Below, piece after piece: positions 33,830-43,724 of a stretch of 64,000 nt of DNA (position 1 is the stretch's first letter; each line of letters opens with the position of its first letter). Position numbers and translations under genes: made by a program. The notes beneath the pieces were generated by a model, which searched no databases, was not told where the DNA came from, and worked only from the letters and a program-made list of their open reading frames with translations. Source of the DNA: Dactylonectria macrodidyma (lineage: Eukaryota > Ascomycota > Sordariomycetes > Hypocreales > Nectriaceae); NCBI GenBank assembly GCA_020744425.1, contig JAGMUV010000032.1, positions 248,001 through 312,000 of the forward strand, in the 5' to 3' direction.

Positions 33830-34412
33830 ATGTCACCTCCAATTAACTCCGCAACTGCCAAGCAGCCATCAAACAAAGCTGCACTCACGTCATGGGCTCT
33901 TACAAAGGCGCAATTGCTACGGCCTGCAAAGGTGATGGGGTGTCAAGAGCAGGCAACAGAGAGCCGTCTTTTACAGCTGAATACACGAGCTAGACAAGGG
34001 CGGTCTTCATCAACTGGCCTTGACCTAACCCGTACACAGAATATTGATGCACTACTCATCTATATTTATGGGACTTTACGCACACCTTCCTGTATGCAAT
34101 GTGCAAGAGGAAATGGCATTTTTGAAGGGTGTATCACTAAGAGTGATATTGCTGCTGGCGCATGTGCGAACTGCACATATTCATCGAGAGGAATTCGATG
34201 TTCATATCATGGTAAGTTATTGAACCTTTCTTTATATAATAAATACTAATAAGAATAAATTAGATCGGCCAAAAGAAACACAGTTATCTCGATCCATAAT
34301 AGAGAAAATCGTGAAGGAGTCTACACCTGATCAACTACGTGCATTTGGAGCAGATCTAATTGAAAGAGCTAAGATCCAAGAGGAACTTAGCTCCACACAA
34401 CCCGAAGAGTAA
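33830..34412 (+). CDS. Element B small Cys-rich protein, DUF3716-like (176 aa)
   Basis: Exons 33830-34211 and 34264-34412 flank a 52-nt intron, with Asp spanning the junction (SYH-D-RPKETQ). It aligns along its length with the copy A protein: LTSWALTKAQLLRPAKV, RLLQLNTRARQGRSS, LDLTRTQNIDALLIYIYG, then PSCMQCARGNGIFEGC and GACANCTYSSRGIRCSYH. All Cys are retained. The intron is at the same place as in copy A. The frame is intact although its element is truncated. The function is unknown; a zinc-binding accessory factor is an inference. Confidence 0.75.
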
Positions 34413-34440
34413 CTAGTCTAGGATTACAGGTGATGAGTCA

Positions 34441-34749
34441 TGTTGCATCTAGCTGATGGAAATGATCATATATGTGAGAAGCTCTTGATATTCTTCCTAT
34501 CTAACGAGGGTCTTTGGGTCAGTCTTATAGACGAAGAAAGTGATGATGACCTCGGATGACCTCGGACAGCCGAGAGACTCCGGATGCTTCGGGGTCTTGG
34601 CTTTATCTAGCTATTGACCTGAATGAAGGAAATGCTAGGCTGGTGACGAGGCTGGTGACGAGGCAGGTGGCGATGGACGCCTATGATGATAGAAGGAAAA
34701 GCTTCACTTCCGCAGTAGCCGTTGAGATCCGATATACCGATATATGACA
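34441..34749 (+). mobile_element. Solo LTR, copy 2 (309 bp), 4-bp duplication GTCA
   Basis: It begins TGTTGCATCTAG and ends GATATATGACA, aligning throughout with 16647-16956. GTCA occurs on both sides (34437-34440, 34750-34753). It is nested between the Cys-rich and acidic protein genes of transposon B. Confidence 0.85.
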
Positions 34750-34838
34750 GTCATTAATGCTAATATTCTCTGTATTTAATGTGAAAATTTTTGCGTACGC
34801 AAATAATTTAACTTAATCCTTCTTTATTATTCCTAACC

Positions 34839-36008
34839 ATGAATTCCGCAATCTGTTCCAAGAAGGGTTATCTCCATTCCGTTGTATTGGAGTTAAACCC
34901 AGACTGGGTTCGTTGTTATTTCTGTGGAGAGAATATTATACCTTTAACTCTTCCTTCTTCTGCCAATCCTCAAATTGACATGGTCGATTTGACTGAAGAC
35001 AGCCCAATCCCACCTACACACGCACGATCACGACGACTCCAACATGCACCTGCACCTGCAATGACTATCCCTTCCTATAATCCTGCTCAACTGGAATCCG
35101 CTGTCAATCAAGGCAACCAAAGCCGAAGTCTCCACGCTCAAGCTACCCGAACGAAGTCGATACCCAATACACCCATTGAGTTGGCAATTACCTTATATAC
35201 AGCAGCATATAAGTGTATATCAAGCGGTCAATTGGATATCAGGAAGTGGCAGTCTGGATCTCCTCCTATCGCTGGGAGAGTTGGCAATTGCTTTGTTACA
35301 AACGCAACACATAACTATCCTTCACATGCGGACCTTGTGAGATCAGTTGCTGCACGTGCAACAACTGATGCAACATATCGGGCCGTTGACTGGGAGTTCA
35401 TTTCTGGTTGCACCAGTAACAGTTCGCAAAGTATTGTTTTCTTTTCTCAGGAAGTTCTAGAGACAACTTCTCTTGCTGCATTTCTCAATGCAATCAATCC
35501 TCAAAGTCCGCATCCAACCAGGGTCAATCTGTCACTTCTTTATGCTTATGAAGCGAAAGAGGAGGAAGATAACATGATCACCCCTGTTCCAGTGCGAAAG
35601 AAGAAGGTCAAGGGCGAAAAGGATCTATCTCTTCCAATACAAAACAAACCCCCAACACAATCTCCAATTAATCGCAAACGAAAGGCATCTACACAATCAG
35701 CTCCAGCAACAGATAAGAAGGTAAAGGTAGACAAGAAAAAGGAGGAGATATTGGTCTTACTAGAGAAGTCTAATGAAGAAGATGACTTAGCTGCATTCTT
35801 CGATACTGATGTGGGTGGATCGGATTTGAATGGACAAGATAATATGGTTATAGAAGTGGCTGGGCAAGGTAGTGAGGATTTGGAGGCACTTATATCAGAT
35901 GATGGAAGTAGAGAAGTTATTGAGGAAGATGTAATTAGTACAGGGCGGAAGACTGGCAGTAAACAGCCACTGCCTCCATTAAGTATGGTAACTCGCCAGC
36001 GTAAGTAG
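34839..36008 (+). CDS. Element B accessory protein: acidic, one CxxC, SUMO-interaction-like motif (389 aa)
   Basis: Starts MNSAICSKKGYLHS. The order of features matches copy A: YLHSVVLELNPDWVRCYFCG, then IDMVDLTEDSPIP, a middle block (IELAITLYTAAYKC ... LLYAYEA), a Lys-rich linker (VRKKKVKGEK) and an acidic tail ending LSMVTRQRK. Identity to copy A is low outside these blocks, yet length and frame are kept. It converges on the transposase, with 28 bp between the stops. No enzymatic motif was seen. Confidence 0.75.
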   Translation: MNSAICSKKGYLHSVVLELNPDWVRCYFCGENIIPLTLPSSANPQIDMVDLTEDSPIPPTHARSRRLQHAPAPAMTIPSYNPAQLESAVNQGNQSRSLHAQATRTKSIPNTPIELAITLYTAAYKCISSGQLDIRKWQSGSPPIAGRVGNCFVTNATHNYPSHADLVRSVAARATTDATYRAVDWEFISGCTSNSSQSIVFFSQEVLETTSLAAFLNAINPQSPHPTRVNLSLLYAYEAKEEEDNMITPVPVRKKKVKGEKDLSLPIQNKPPTQSPINRKRKASTQSAPATDKKVKVDKKKEEILVLLEKSNEEDDLAAFFDTDVGGSDLNGQDNMVIEVAGQGSEDLEALISDDGSREVIEEDVISTGRKTGSKQPLPPLSMVTRQRK

Positions 36009-36036
36009 TTTCCATCTTCTCAAGTCTTTTCCTTTA

Positions 36037-37345
36037 TTAATCAGCTGCTATCCATGAATCAAACACTTCAATGTCAATATTCTGAGCCTGTAGAATTTGA
36101 CTAAGTCGATCTCGCCCATCTCGAGGTCGGTCAAGTAAGGATAGTCGTGGTGAATTCCCATTCTGAATATAAAGAGCCAATTCACCTCGTAGAAGATTGT
36201 ACTCATCTAAAAGTGGATGTGTGACAACGTTCGAAATTTCTGGTAAAGAGCCAATTGTCGTTGTAATGATAGCTTGACAAATAGACATTGTTTCTTCTGG
36301 CAAGAAAGCATCCAGATCAGATTGATCAAGTTCAAAGGTTTCCTGACAGAATCTGAATCGATCAGGTGGAATCTCTTCAGCAAAGTTCCGTGCAGTCTCT
36401 GAATTGAGATCATGATATAGAACTGAGGGTTGTCCAGGTTGAACATGTGGTCGATTGGCTTGACGGCGAATAGAATGGCTATTCCAGACTCGTATAAATG
36501 AGATCAAGTCATGTCGGATTGGATTCATGAAGATGAATAGAATGGAAATGCGATCAGGAAGAGAGCCGCCATCAAAGAGCCCATTTTCTGTCAGCCATTG
36601 GAAGTATATCTAATCGAAGAGAATTAGTAAAGTTCAATAAGGAATAATAGAAACTTACCCTCCACGATCCTCCACGTGCTTGATAAAGCCGATGCCACCA
36701 GCTCTCAATTCGAGTATTATGAATACTTCGTCCAAAAAACCAACAATCCTTAAACTCAATTGGAACTAACTCTGTTCCAAGTCGTTTCTTTCTATTCCCA
36801 GAAAGAAAGTAATGTAAGCCACACATCAAAGCTGTTTCCCCTCCATGATCAGATCGAATAGCTCGTGGCATCATACCACGTTGCCGCAGAACTGATAGAT
36901 ACTGTAAGGCAACGTTCCAACTTGTTGCAGCAGAATATCCACAGTAAAACCATGTAATATATCGGGCATACCCATCAATACCAGCATAGATCTCAAAGCC
37001 CCATTGCTTAAGCTTATCATAACCATCAAGGGACCATACCCAGTCAGGCCCTGGAACAATAAAGTCACGACGTTGAAAACGTGCTTTACCCCATCGATCA
37101 GTAATGCTTTCAGGTGCAAAGTCTCGATAAACATTGTACAATGCATCGCGACTGATGATGTGATGTTGTTGCCGCATGTAGGTGTAAAGATAGCCTCGAC
37201 CATAGTTTTGGATAACAGTTGAGACTTGAGACTCATCATGAAAGAAGGTTCGTGCAAGTTCTTGAGCTATTTGAAGCTGGTTATTATCTTGTCGTCTGAA
37301 AAGACCAAGTTCCCGACGGATCTTGCAAAGTCCAGTGAAGCTTAA
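36037..37345 (-). pseudogene. Integrase-core DDE transposase B, N-terminally truncated
   Basis: Remaining exons: 37345-36659 and 36609-36037, with the intron at the same position as in copy A (SWR to IYFQWL). The catalytic residues are present (WVWSLDGYDKLKQWGF, RSDHGGET, HNTRIESWWHRL). The N-terminal DNA-binding ~95 residues are missing: the frame runs into the direct repeat at 37346 (CHNL...). The preserved core is close to copy A, far closer than the accessory proteins are. It cannot bind the ends without its N-terminus. Confidence 0.82.
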
Positions 37346-37757
37346 ACTTGTCAGATTGTGGCACATATACTCAATCGATAAGAGAAGCTGTTACATAAGT
37401 AGCGCGCTGCGTTTTTGGCCTATTGGTTAAAATCTGACAATTAAGAGTCTCAGAGGTGGACCGATCACTGATCTGATCGTGCGAAGCCTGAAACTACCTA
37501 AATTGAGCTAGACTGGTCACTAGCGATTGAAGAGGTCGTGTGTTCGATCCCCAGGAAAGCCAAGGCCTGGCTAAATCCAGTAATTGCCTAGGAAGCAAAA
37601 ACCCTAGCTGAGATGAAAATTCCTCGGAAAAATTTGCAAGTCCAGCAAGTAAGCCTATAAAGGCTTCCTAGCTGGGGGGGTGTGTCAGATTGTGGCACAT
37701 ATACTCAATCGATAAGAGAAGCTGTTACATCAGTAGCGGCGCTACGTTTTTGGTGTA
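37346..37757 (+). mobile_element. Candidate tRNA-derived SINE flanked by a 70-bp direct repeat
   Basis: The segment TGTCAGATTGTGGCACATAT...GCGTTTTTGG occurs at 37346-37415 and again at 37684-37754 with about three differences. Between the copies an A-box-like TAGCTAGACTGG (37507-37518) with a GCTA/TAGC D-stem is followed 23 bases later by a B-box GTTCGATCC (37542-37550), the layout of a tRNA-derived pol III promoter lacking an anticodon arm. A G7 run precedes the second repeat. It could instead be a miniature LTR element (TRIM): TGTCAGATT...AATCTGACA brackets 95 bp. It truncates transposon B, and pogo 2 is inserted into its right repeat. Confidence 0.45.
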
Positions 37758-39616
37758 ACGTACATGATAAGCATGCGGATCAAACAAGCATGCGGATCAA
37801 AAATCATAACCTTCGAAATAGAAATCGCTATAAAAACACAACAAACCATCTAATCAATTAAAATCAATCACTATACTCTTCCCAATATATCCCAATAACT
37901 ACCTACACGTCCTTGCATTATGTCCGGGCTTGCCGCACACTCCACAGCGCCTTTCCTTCGGTCGCGCTGACCCTCCTTGACCACCACTTTTCGACGATTC
38001 AGCCACTACCTGCGCATTAACATCCATCCGATCAATTGCTTCCCTTCCTTCATCTACTGTCATCACCCCTCTTTTCTGTAGGCGGGTCCTTTTTGCCCTA
38101 CGGCGCCGGCTTAGTATCTCATTTGCCTGTCGAAGGTCGCGGTTCTCAGCCCTCAATAAGGCATTCTCATGCATCATTGCCTTAGTTCCCTTAGAAAGAG
38201 ACTTTAGTGCTCCTAGAATTGACTCTGGAGAGCTACTTTGATGCCTTCTGATTCGTCTTTCAAGGTATTCAGACTGAGACCTGGCCTCAAGGACGGTCTT
38301 TGGGGTCTTTGAAACCCAAGGGGCAGAGGCGCTAGCCTCCTCCTCAACCGGCGTTGGAGTCCGTAGCTGCACATCAAGCTTCGAGACTACACTTTCCGGG
38401 TCAAGAGGAACAAGCCCGGCTCCTCTAAAGGCTGCCTTGATATTTCTTTCTGTCATAGTGGCTTGAAATGCGGCGTAAAAGGCCGGAAAGAACTCGGTCT
38501 TCGAAACGTGGGTTATAGAGCATCTGATCAGATGCTCTATTTCTCGACCATAAGCCTTCTTGAGCAGCCCAAAGCACCCGACGTCAAGAGGCTGAAGCAG
38601 ATGAGAAGAATGAGGCGGCATACAAAGCGTAATGATCTTGTTCTCCTCGCAATATATCTCAAAGTCGGCTGAGTGGTGACTTTCGTGCCCATCGAGGATT
38701 AAAAGACGATAGGGACCAGTTGATCGGTTGGTTGTACACCGGTCAAAGTGCTTTAGCCACTCAAGACCTATCTCGTTATCGGTCCAGCCATTTCGAGACG
38801 TTGCAATAGCCCAATCGCCCGGGAGGTTGCTTTCTCGGTACCAGTTGGCGAGGTGATATTGGCCTGCACCTATGATAAACGGCTGGATCGCTCGGCCTTC
38901 CGCATTGATCGCCTGAATGACAGTAATCCATTCCCGGCTTCCAGGCTGCACTGATTTTGGTCTTCCACGCCTTTCTGAACCTGTGACGACCATTCCGCTT
39001 GCAATCATGCCCATCAGAAAGCCAGTCTCGTCAAAGTTGTAGATATCATCTAATCGGATGCCGTACTTCGCGATTGTGTTCTCCACGAGCCTAAACCAGT
39101 TGCGAATAATAGTCGGATCTTCGCATTTGGCTCTCTGATAGTCGTATTTACGAAAAAAACGCGTCTTGAGCTCTTCGTGTCGCTTGACGAAGTTAGAAGC
39201 CCAGCGCTTGCCGACAGGTAACGCGTCGCGGTCGGCGAGCAATCGGTTGGCCATTTCTTCAACACCACGCAGTCGCGGGGGAAATCCTCGCGAATCTAGG
39301 TCGAGAATGAACTGAATAATGATCTGTTCCTCTAGATCAGATAGTTTGCGTGATTTAGGGATCCAATCGCAACGCGCGGATATGCCATGCTGTCGGCGGT
39401 AGAGAGTAGTATAAGGGATTTCATAGACCTTTGCAGCGCGTCGAAGACTTAATTCTCGGTTATTTTGGTAGGCCTGAAGTGCAAGAAGCACCTTAGCCTC
39501 TATATTCGCCCGCGGCATGCTGGGTGGTTGAGGAATAATTAATCAAATAGAAATGTTGTAGGTTGAGGGATTTTTGATCCGCATGCTTGTTTGATCCGCA
39601 TGCTTATCATGTACGT
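37758..39616 (-). mobile_element. pogo/Fot1-type transposon 2 (1,859 bp, intact)
   Basis: The ends ACGTACATGATAAGCATGCG... form about 48-bp TIRs, each containing a direct repeat of GCATGCGGATCAAA. TA is duplicated on both sides (37756-37757, 39617-39618). The size is typical of Fot1-type elements. The single transposase gene is uninterrupted, so this is the best candidate for a complete, potentially mobile element in the window. Confidence 0.93.
37899..39518 (-). CDS. pogo/Fot1-type transposase with C-terminal CCHC knuckle (539 aa)
   Basis: From the ATG of MPRANIEAKV: a psq-type helix-turn-helix (SLRRAAKVYEIPYTTLYRR), a CENP-B-type HTH (about residues 60-130), and a DDE_1 core with NFDETGFLMG (about 165), LLILDGHESHHS (about 270) and MPPHSSHLLQPLDVGCFGLL (about 300). 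A coiled-coil-prone region (ENALLRAENRDLRQANEIL) follows, then a terminal zinc knuckle CGVCGKPGHNARTC. The length matches the family and there are no lesions. It binds the TIRs and moves the 1.86-kb element into TA sites. Confidence 0.95.
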   Translation of the reverse strand: MPRANIEAKVLLALQAYQNNRELSLRRAAKVYEIPYTTLYRRQHGISARCDWIPKSRKLSDLEEQIIIQFILDLDSRGFPPRLRGVEEMANRLLADRDALPVGKRWASNFVKRHEELKTRFFRKYDYQRAKCEDPTIIRNWFRLVENTIAKYGIRLDDIYNFDETGFLMGMIASGMVVTGSERRGRPKSVQPGSREWITVIQAINAEGRAIQPFIIGAGQYHLANWYRESNLPGDWAIATSRNGWTDNEIGLEWLKHFDRCTTNRSTGPYRLLILDGHESHHSADFEIYCEENKIITLCMPPHSSHLLQPLDVGCFGLLKKAYGREIEHLIRCSITHVSKTEFFPAFYAAFQATMTERNIKAAFRGAGLVPLDPESVVSKLDVQLRTPTPVEEEASASAPWVSKTPKTVLEARSQSEYLERRIRRHQSSSPESILGALKSLSKGTKAMMHENALLRAENRDLRQANEILSRRRRAKRTRLQKRGVMTVDEGREAIDRMDVNAQVVAESSKSGGQGGSARPKERRCGVCGKPGHNARTCR

Positions 39617-39923
39617 TATAGAAAATACAGGATTGATTTTTCTCGACATTTCATTATGATCTCCTTTATCCCTTTTGGAATACCTGGTAGCCACTTGACG
39701 GAGATTTGGGTCTTTGGTGGATATTTGGTGCTGCGAACCCCGCTTCAGACGTCATCATCGTCATAGAACGCGAACCGGACGTTCCGGGCGGGGGGCATCA
39801 TCGTCCCCTGCGTAAAAGAGCCAGAACGACGGGGGCAATGCAATCGGAACAAAACACCCGCCATCTATCAATCAATACATACCTGACTGTTTCTTGGATT
39901 CGCTATCTAAATTATAAACTATA

Positions 39924-42275
39924 TTATTGCTCGTATTGTGCCCATGGGTGCAATAATGATAACCGGGCCTCATTTAATGTTCCCCCGCACAATTGCTCTA
40001 GCCTAGCCTCGCCATCAAACATTTCCTGTGGTATTTTATTCCCGACTATATCCTCCACACGCGCCTTTGACAGCAATATAATACCATCCAGCGATTTGCA
40101 CCGCGATAGCTGCACATACAAGCTATATGGATCGCACTTTCGTGGCTCGAGTTGTCCAGTCTTGGTATTCAGCTTTGTCCCGGTTCCTCGCAGCTCCAGC
40201 GCAATCTGGAGGAGGGTTTCGCCTTGGATTTTGTAATCGGTGCATGCGAATGCCGCAGTGCAGGGAAGTCCTCGGCGGCTCACATTATGCCTCTGCCAAG
40301 GCCTCTTCTTGACCCTCTTCTTCTTTTCGATTGGTATTTGGGCACTCGTTGGAGTAAGCAGGATTGTGCCTGGCGGCATTTCATCAAATTCGAACGTCTT
40401 GGTTGACTCGGACGACAGGATGATGCCGGCAGGTGGTCCAAAGTGGAGGATGATATTCGGGGCCAGTTGATAGCCTGGGAATCTTTTGCTGTCTGGTATA
40501 ACTTCTAGCGCTGTGTACTTAGCGCCGTTCACGAGCTTGAGGCCTGGGTTTATATTCATGGTCACCACAACCGGCATACCAGGCACGAACATGAATGTGG
40601 CCGGCACACAGATCTTGCTGTCATCTCCAACGCTGGCCATGAGCGTAGCTTCTTCCTCCGTTACCGGAAATGTATTGGGTTTACCCCAACGGTGCTGGGG
40701 TAGAAATATCCGGACTGGCTTCTGGTGGTGCCTCTGGAAGGCCAAGACCGCATCCATGTTCAAGCTCCATCTATTGCTGTTAAGGGGTGTAACTACTGTG
40801 ATGCCCTTGCTCCATGGTATGGCTCGACCTTCCTGGAAGCACCGGCTATTAAGAAGCTCCATGTCGGACTCGTCTTGCTGCCCCTGCCGGATCCGAGTCA
40901 GCAGCCGCTGCAGCTGCGGGTCCCCCGCTGCGCGCACCTGTTCGGTGAGCATAACGACGGTGGTAAATCGAGCCCAGAGTGCGTGCGCCCTCATTTCATC
41001 CGCAGCCCTGAGGGCGGACCATGGCGTCAATAGCGACTTGTTTTGCACTGGGCGGAACTGGTGAAAATCTCCTGATAGTAGTACCACTTGGATGCCGCCA
41101 AAATCTTGATTCGACCCCCGGGCGGCGCAAAGTCGCTTGTTGATATCGGAAAGGGTCTGGAGGCCCAGCATGCTCACCTCATCAATGATAAGCAGCCACT
41201 TTTCTCTCCATCTTTTTCGAGCATCACCGTCCACGTAGGTTACCGTGGTGCCATCGTCGGCATTGCCGCTGGATGCGTTGGGTTGCATCCCACAGGCGGA
41301 GTGAATAGTCACGCCGTTGATCCGCGCTGCCGCGGCCCCTGATGTCGCCGTCATGAGCAGCCTGTGCGATACGTCTTTGCCAGCGAACAATTCCGCCAAC
41401 GCCTCGATGACCCTGGACTTCCCGGTGCCGCCCTCCCCACCCAGGAACTCGCATAGTTGTGCGTTATCATTGTTCTCGACATTACTGCTATCGAAATCAT
41501 CCTCGTTATCTTCGTCCGGGATGGTATCGAGATGGCGACACACTAAAAGGAAGGCAATTTCCTGCCGCTCGTTCAAGGTGAACCTCCTTGCAATCTCCCG
41601 ACCGGCATGGAGGAATGTTGCCGACGGTCCAAAGGCGACCCTGGCACTGGGTCTTGGGGTGTTCCGGGTGTCTGTTTCTGACATTTCTATAATATCTTCT
41701 CCCGCCCCCGCGAAGGTATGGTTCAGTGATGCTTCTGCGCCGGCAACTGTGATTTGCGTAATCTGAGCTCCATCAGTGCCTTGGATTCTTTTCACAATTT
41801 CCTTGTCAGCTTGATCCTGCTTGCTCTTGATCCCTCTAAGCTGACGTTGCGTTGGGAGCTCGCTCCTGGCTACCATGGCTGGCTGGTACTGCTCTGGGTT
41901 CTCTGCGGAAGCGACAGTCTCGACATCATCCGCAAAGTCGGTGATATCTGCTTGAACTTCGCGAAGCTGATCTAGCATCTGCAAAAGATGCTCCGAACCA
42001 GCGGTCACCTGGTTGGGGGCTGTAGCACCTCGTACTGTCTCAATCAATCGGCCAAGCTGGCCAACTTGGTCTGGGCGATATGCTTTTACTGGGCCTGTAG
42101 GATCTTGGAGATCATACCCCATAGCGTCGATATCATCCAAAACGGCGTCGTCCCCCGCAGCCGCCCACTGCTTTGCATCTCGTCGCGCATCTTCCGCTGA
42201 TCGTTTCAAGAGCTGGATATTGCTTGCGATAGTCTGGAGTCTTTTGGGGAGTCGCCGTCTCCAGTGCTCCCCTCC
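39924..42275 (-). pseudogene. PIF1-like DNA helicase of element X, copy 1 (N-terminally deleted)
   Basis: The frame is open from 42275 without an in-frame ATG at the edge; the first listed residues (LKRSAEDARRDAKQW) continue upstream as HWRRRLPKRLQTIA. Walker A GGEGGTGKS lies at about residue 257, Walker B LLIIDEVSMLG near 340, and late SF1 motifs DYKIQGETL and VQLSRCKSLDG near 665-710. The helicase portion is complete and stop-free. The zinc-rich N-terminus, still present in copy 2 at 51970-52903, is missing. PIF1-family enzymes unwind DNA 5' to 3'; such helicases are joined to Rep domains in Helitrons. Possibly still translated from an internal start. Confidence 0.8.
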
Positions 42276-42279
42276 CTAT

Positions 42280-43575
42280 ATGACACTGCCTGAATATTCT
42301 GTGCTGCGTCCTGAAGGGTATCGATCCCCTGATCCACTGCCGATTTACTTTAGTCTCAACCTCTCTGTCTATAACCAGCAGATTGTTGAATCGGAGTGGG
42401 AGAATCAGTGGTTCCATTTCACGGGCAAAGTACACCCCTACGCACTGGAGTGGGTGCTGCGGGAGCCTGATGTTTTCACCGATGAGGATGGTGACGGCGA
42501 AGTGTACAAGGTTCCAGTTGTTCTCATACGCGACTTTGGATACCAAGCGTAAGCAGACTTATCATCCCCCCCTAGCTCGAGTTCCACTATCGCGCTTGCC
42601 ACTAATGTAACTATCAGCATTGACCCACGAACTCTTTGCAATAGTGAGGGCTTTCCACTTATCCAACCGGTTGTTTCTTTGACCGGGCAGGTTCTCGGGA
42701 CAGGTCAAACCCACTTGATCAAGGACTCTGTCCCGCAGTTGGATGATGCGCAGCTGAGATGCTGTGCATTTATCCAGTGCTGTACCTACATCACGCCGGG
42801 TCAGCCATCAAAGAGCCCTTTCAAAGGCTTCCACCCCTTTCAAGTTTTTATTCTCTTTCCTATTCGCGCTTTGCCATTCTCTATCCTCTGCAAGAAGATG
42901 GCAGATAGGAAAGAAACACAGTTTGTTCCGGGTGTTCCCTTCAACTGCGTCGGCAAGATAGTTGGCCTGCTTGACCATCGTCTTATGGCGACTGCCCCTC
43001 CAGTTGATGAGAAGGACTATGTTTTCATCGTCGTTCCCGACTCTTGGACGTTTCCGGACAAGAGCACGCCACCTGTACCTGCTTCTAACACAGTCTCCCC
43101 CTCTAAAACCGAACCTAGCCCATCCCAAGCTAGCGGCTTCGCAGCAATTAGGTCTACGTTCAAGTCTCCCTCAAAGAAAGGTTCACAGGCGCAACATTCA
43201 CAGTCACAATCATCAAAATCGTCACAGGGAGGTCCATCCCAACAGCCCGCTACTCCATCTCAGAACAAGAGGCCTGCAATCTCCGCATCTCAATCATCTC
43301 CGTCAAGTTCAAATAGTCCCGCCCCCAAGAGACTCAGGAGGTCTAATGTGCCTACCGCAACATCTCCGGTCATTGCAGGGTCGCCGGTCTCCCCTTTAAC
43401 ATCCGTAGACTCTGATGAAAACGATAACCATGAAGAAGGTGAAGTGAAGGACAACGAGGACTCTCGATCACCTAACATATCTGCCACACTCCGATCCTCC
43501 GTTCGTCCTAATATGAGGTCATCAACTACCGAACCAAGTGGCAGGAACAAGAGACATCCGACAAAGAGACTTTAA
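42280..43575 (+). CDS. Element X accessory protein, OB-fold-like (possible ssDNA-binding)
   Basis: Exons 42280-42548 and 42618-43575 are joined across a 69-nt intron (FGYQ-A-IDPRTL). The N-terminal ~230 residues (WENQWFHFTGKVHPYALEWV, VPVVLIRDFG, FHPFQVFILFPIRALPF, FNCVGKIVGLLDHR, YVFIVVPDSWTF) form beta-rich blocks followed by a ~130-residue Ser/Pro/Lys linker with basic patches (KRLRRSN) and a basic end (RNKRHPTKRL). Fungal proteins of this type are uncharacterised. The FxCVGKIVGL strand and the pairing with a helicase suggest an OB-fold or RPA-like role, which is inference. The start at 42280 lies right at the deletion joint, so an upstream part may be missing. Only its last ~50 bp survive in copy 2 (54243-54292). 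Confidence 0.6.
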
Positions 43576-43724
43576 GTAGCGTAGTATCCCTTCGACTGTC
43601 AGGAGGCTCCAGTAGGTAACTCGCCCCACACTATCCCTGTCACATGAGCAGTACATGCGGGGAACCGAAGATGCGTCATTGATCATTTCCACCTAAAACA
43701 CCATAAATCATTTTGAAGTTATCA

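Larger units (their letters stand above)
33592..37345 (-). mobile_element. Three-gene DNA transposon, copy B (truncated, mirror orientation)
   Basis: The outer end TACGGTTGACTGTAGGGCTC at 33592 shares its first 14 bases with the copy A TIR and then a related pattern (CTGTCTCAAAACCCC against CTGTTCCAAAACCC). The gene order is the exact mirror of copy A: Cys-rich protein (+), acidic protein (+), transposase (-). The far end is lost: the transposase is cut at about its 95th codon at 37345, where the SINE-like repeat starts. A solo LTR is nested at 34441. The sequence divergence from A shows this is an older relative or a sister subfamily, not a recent duplicate. Confidence 0.75.

Noticed and set aside
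37500..37565. A tRNA gene
   Set aside because: A and B boxes are present but the anticodon arm is missing and the T-stem pairs poorly, so I treat it as SINE-like.
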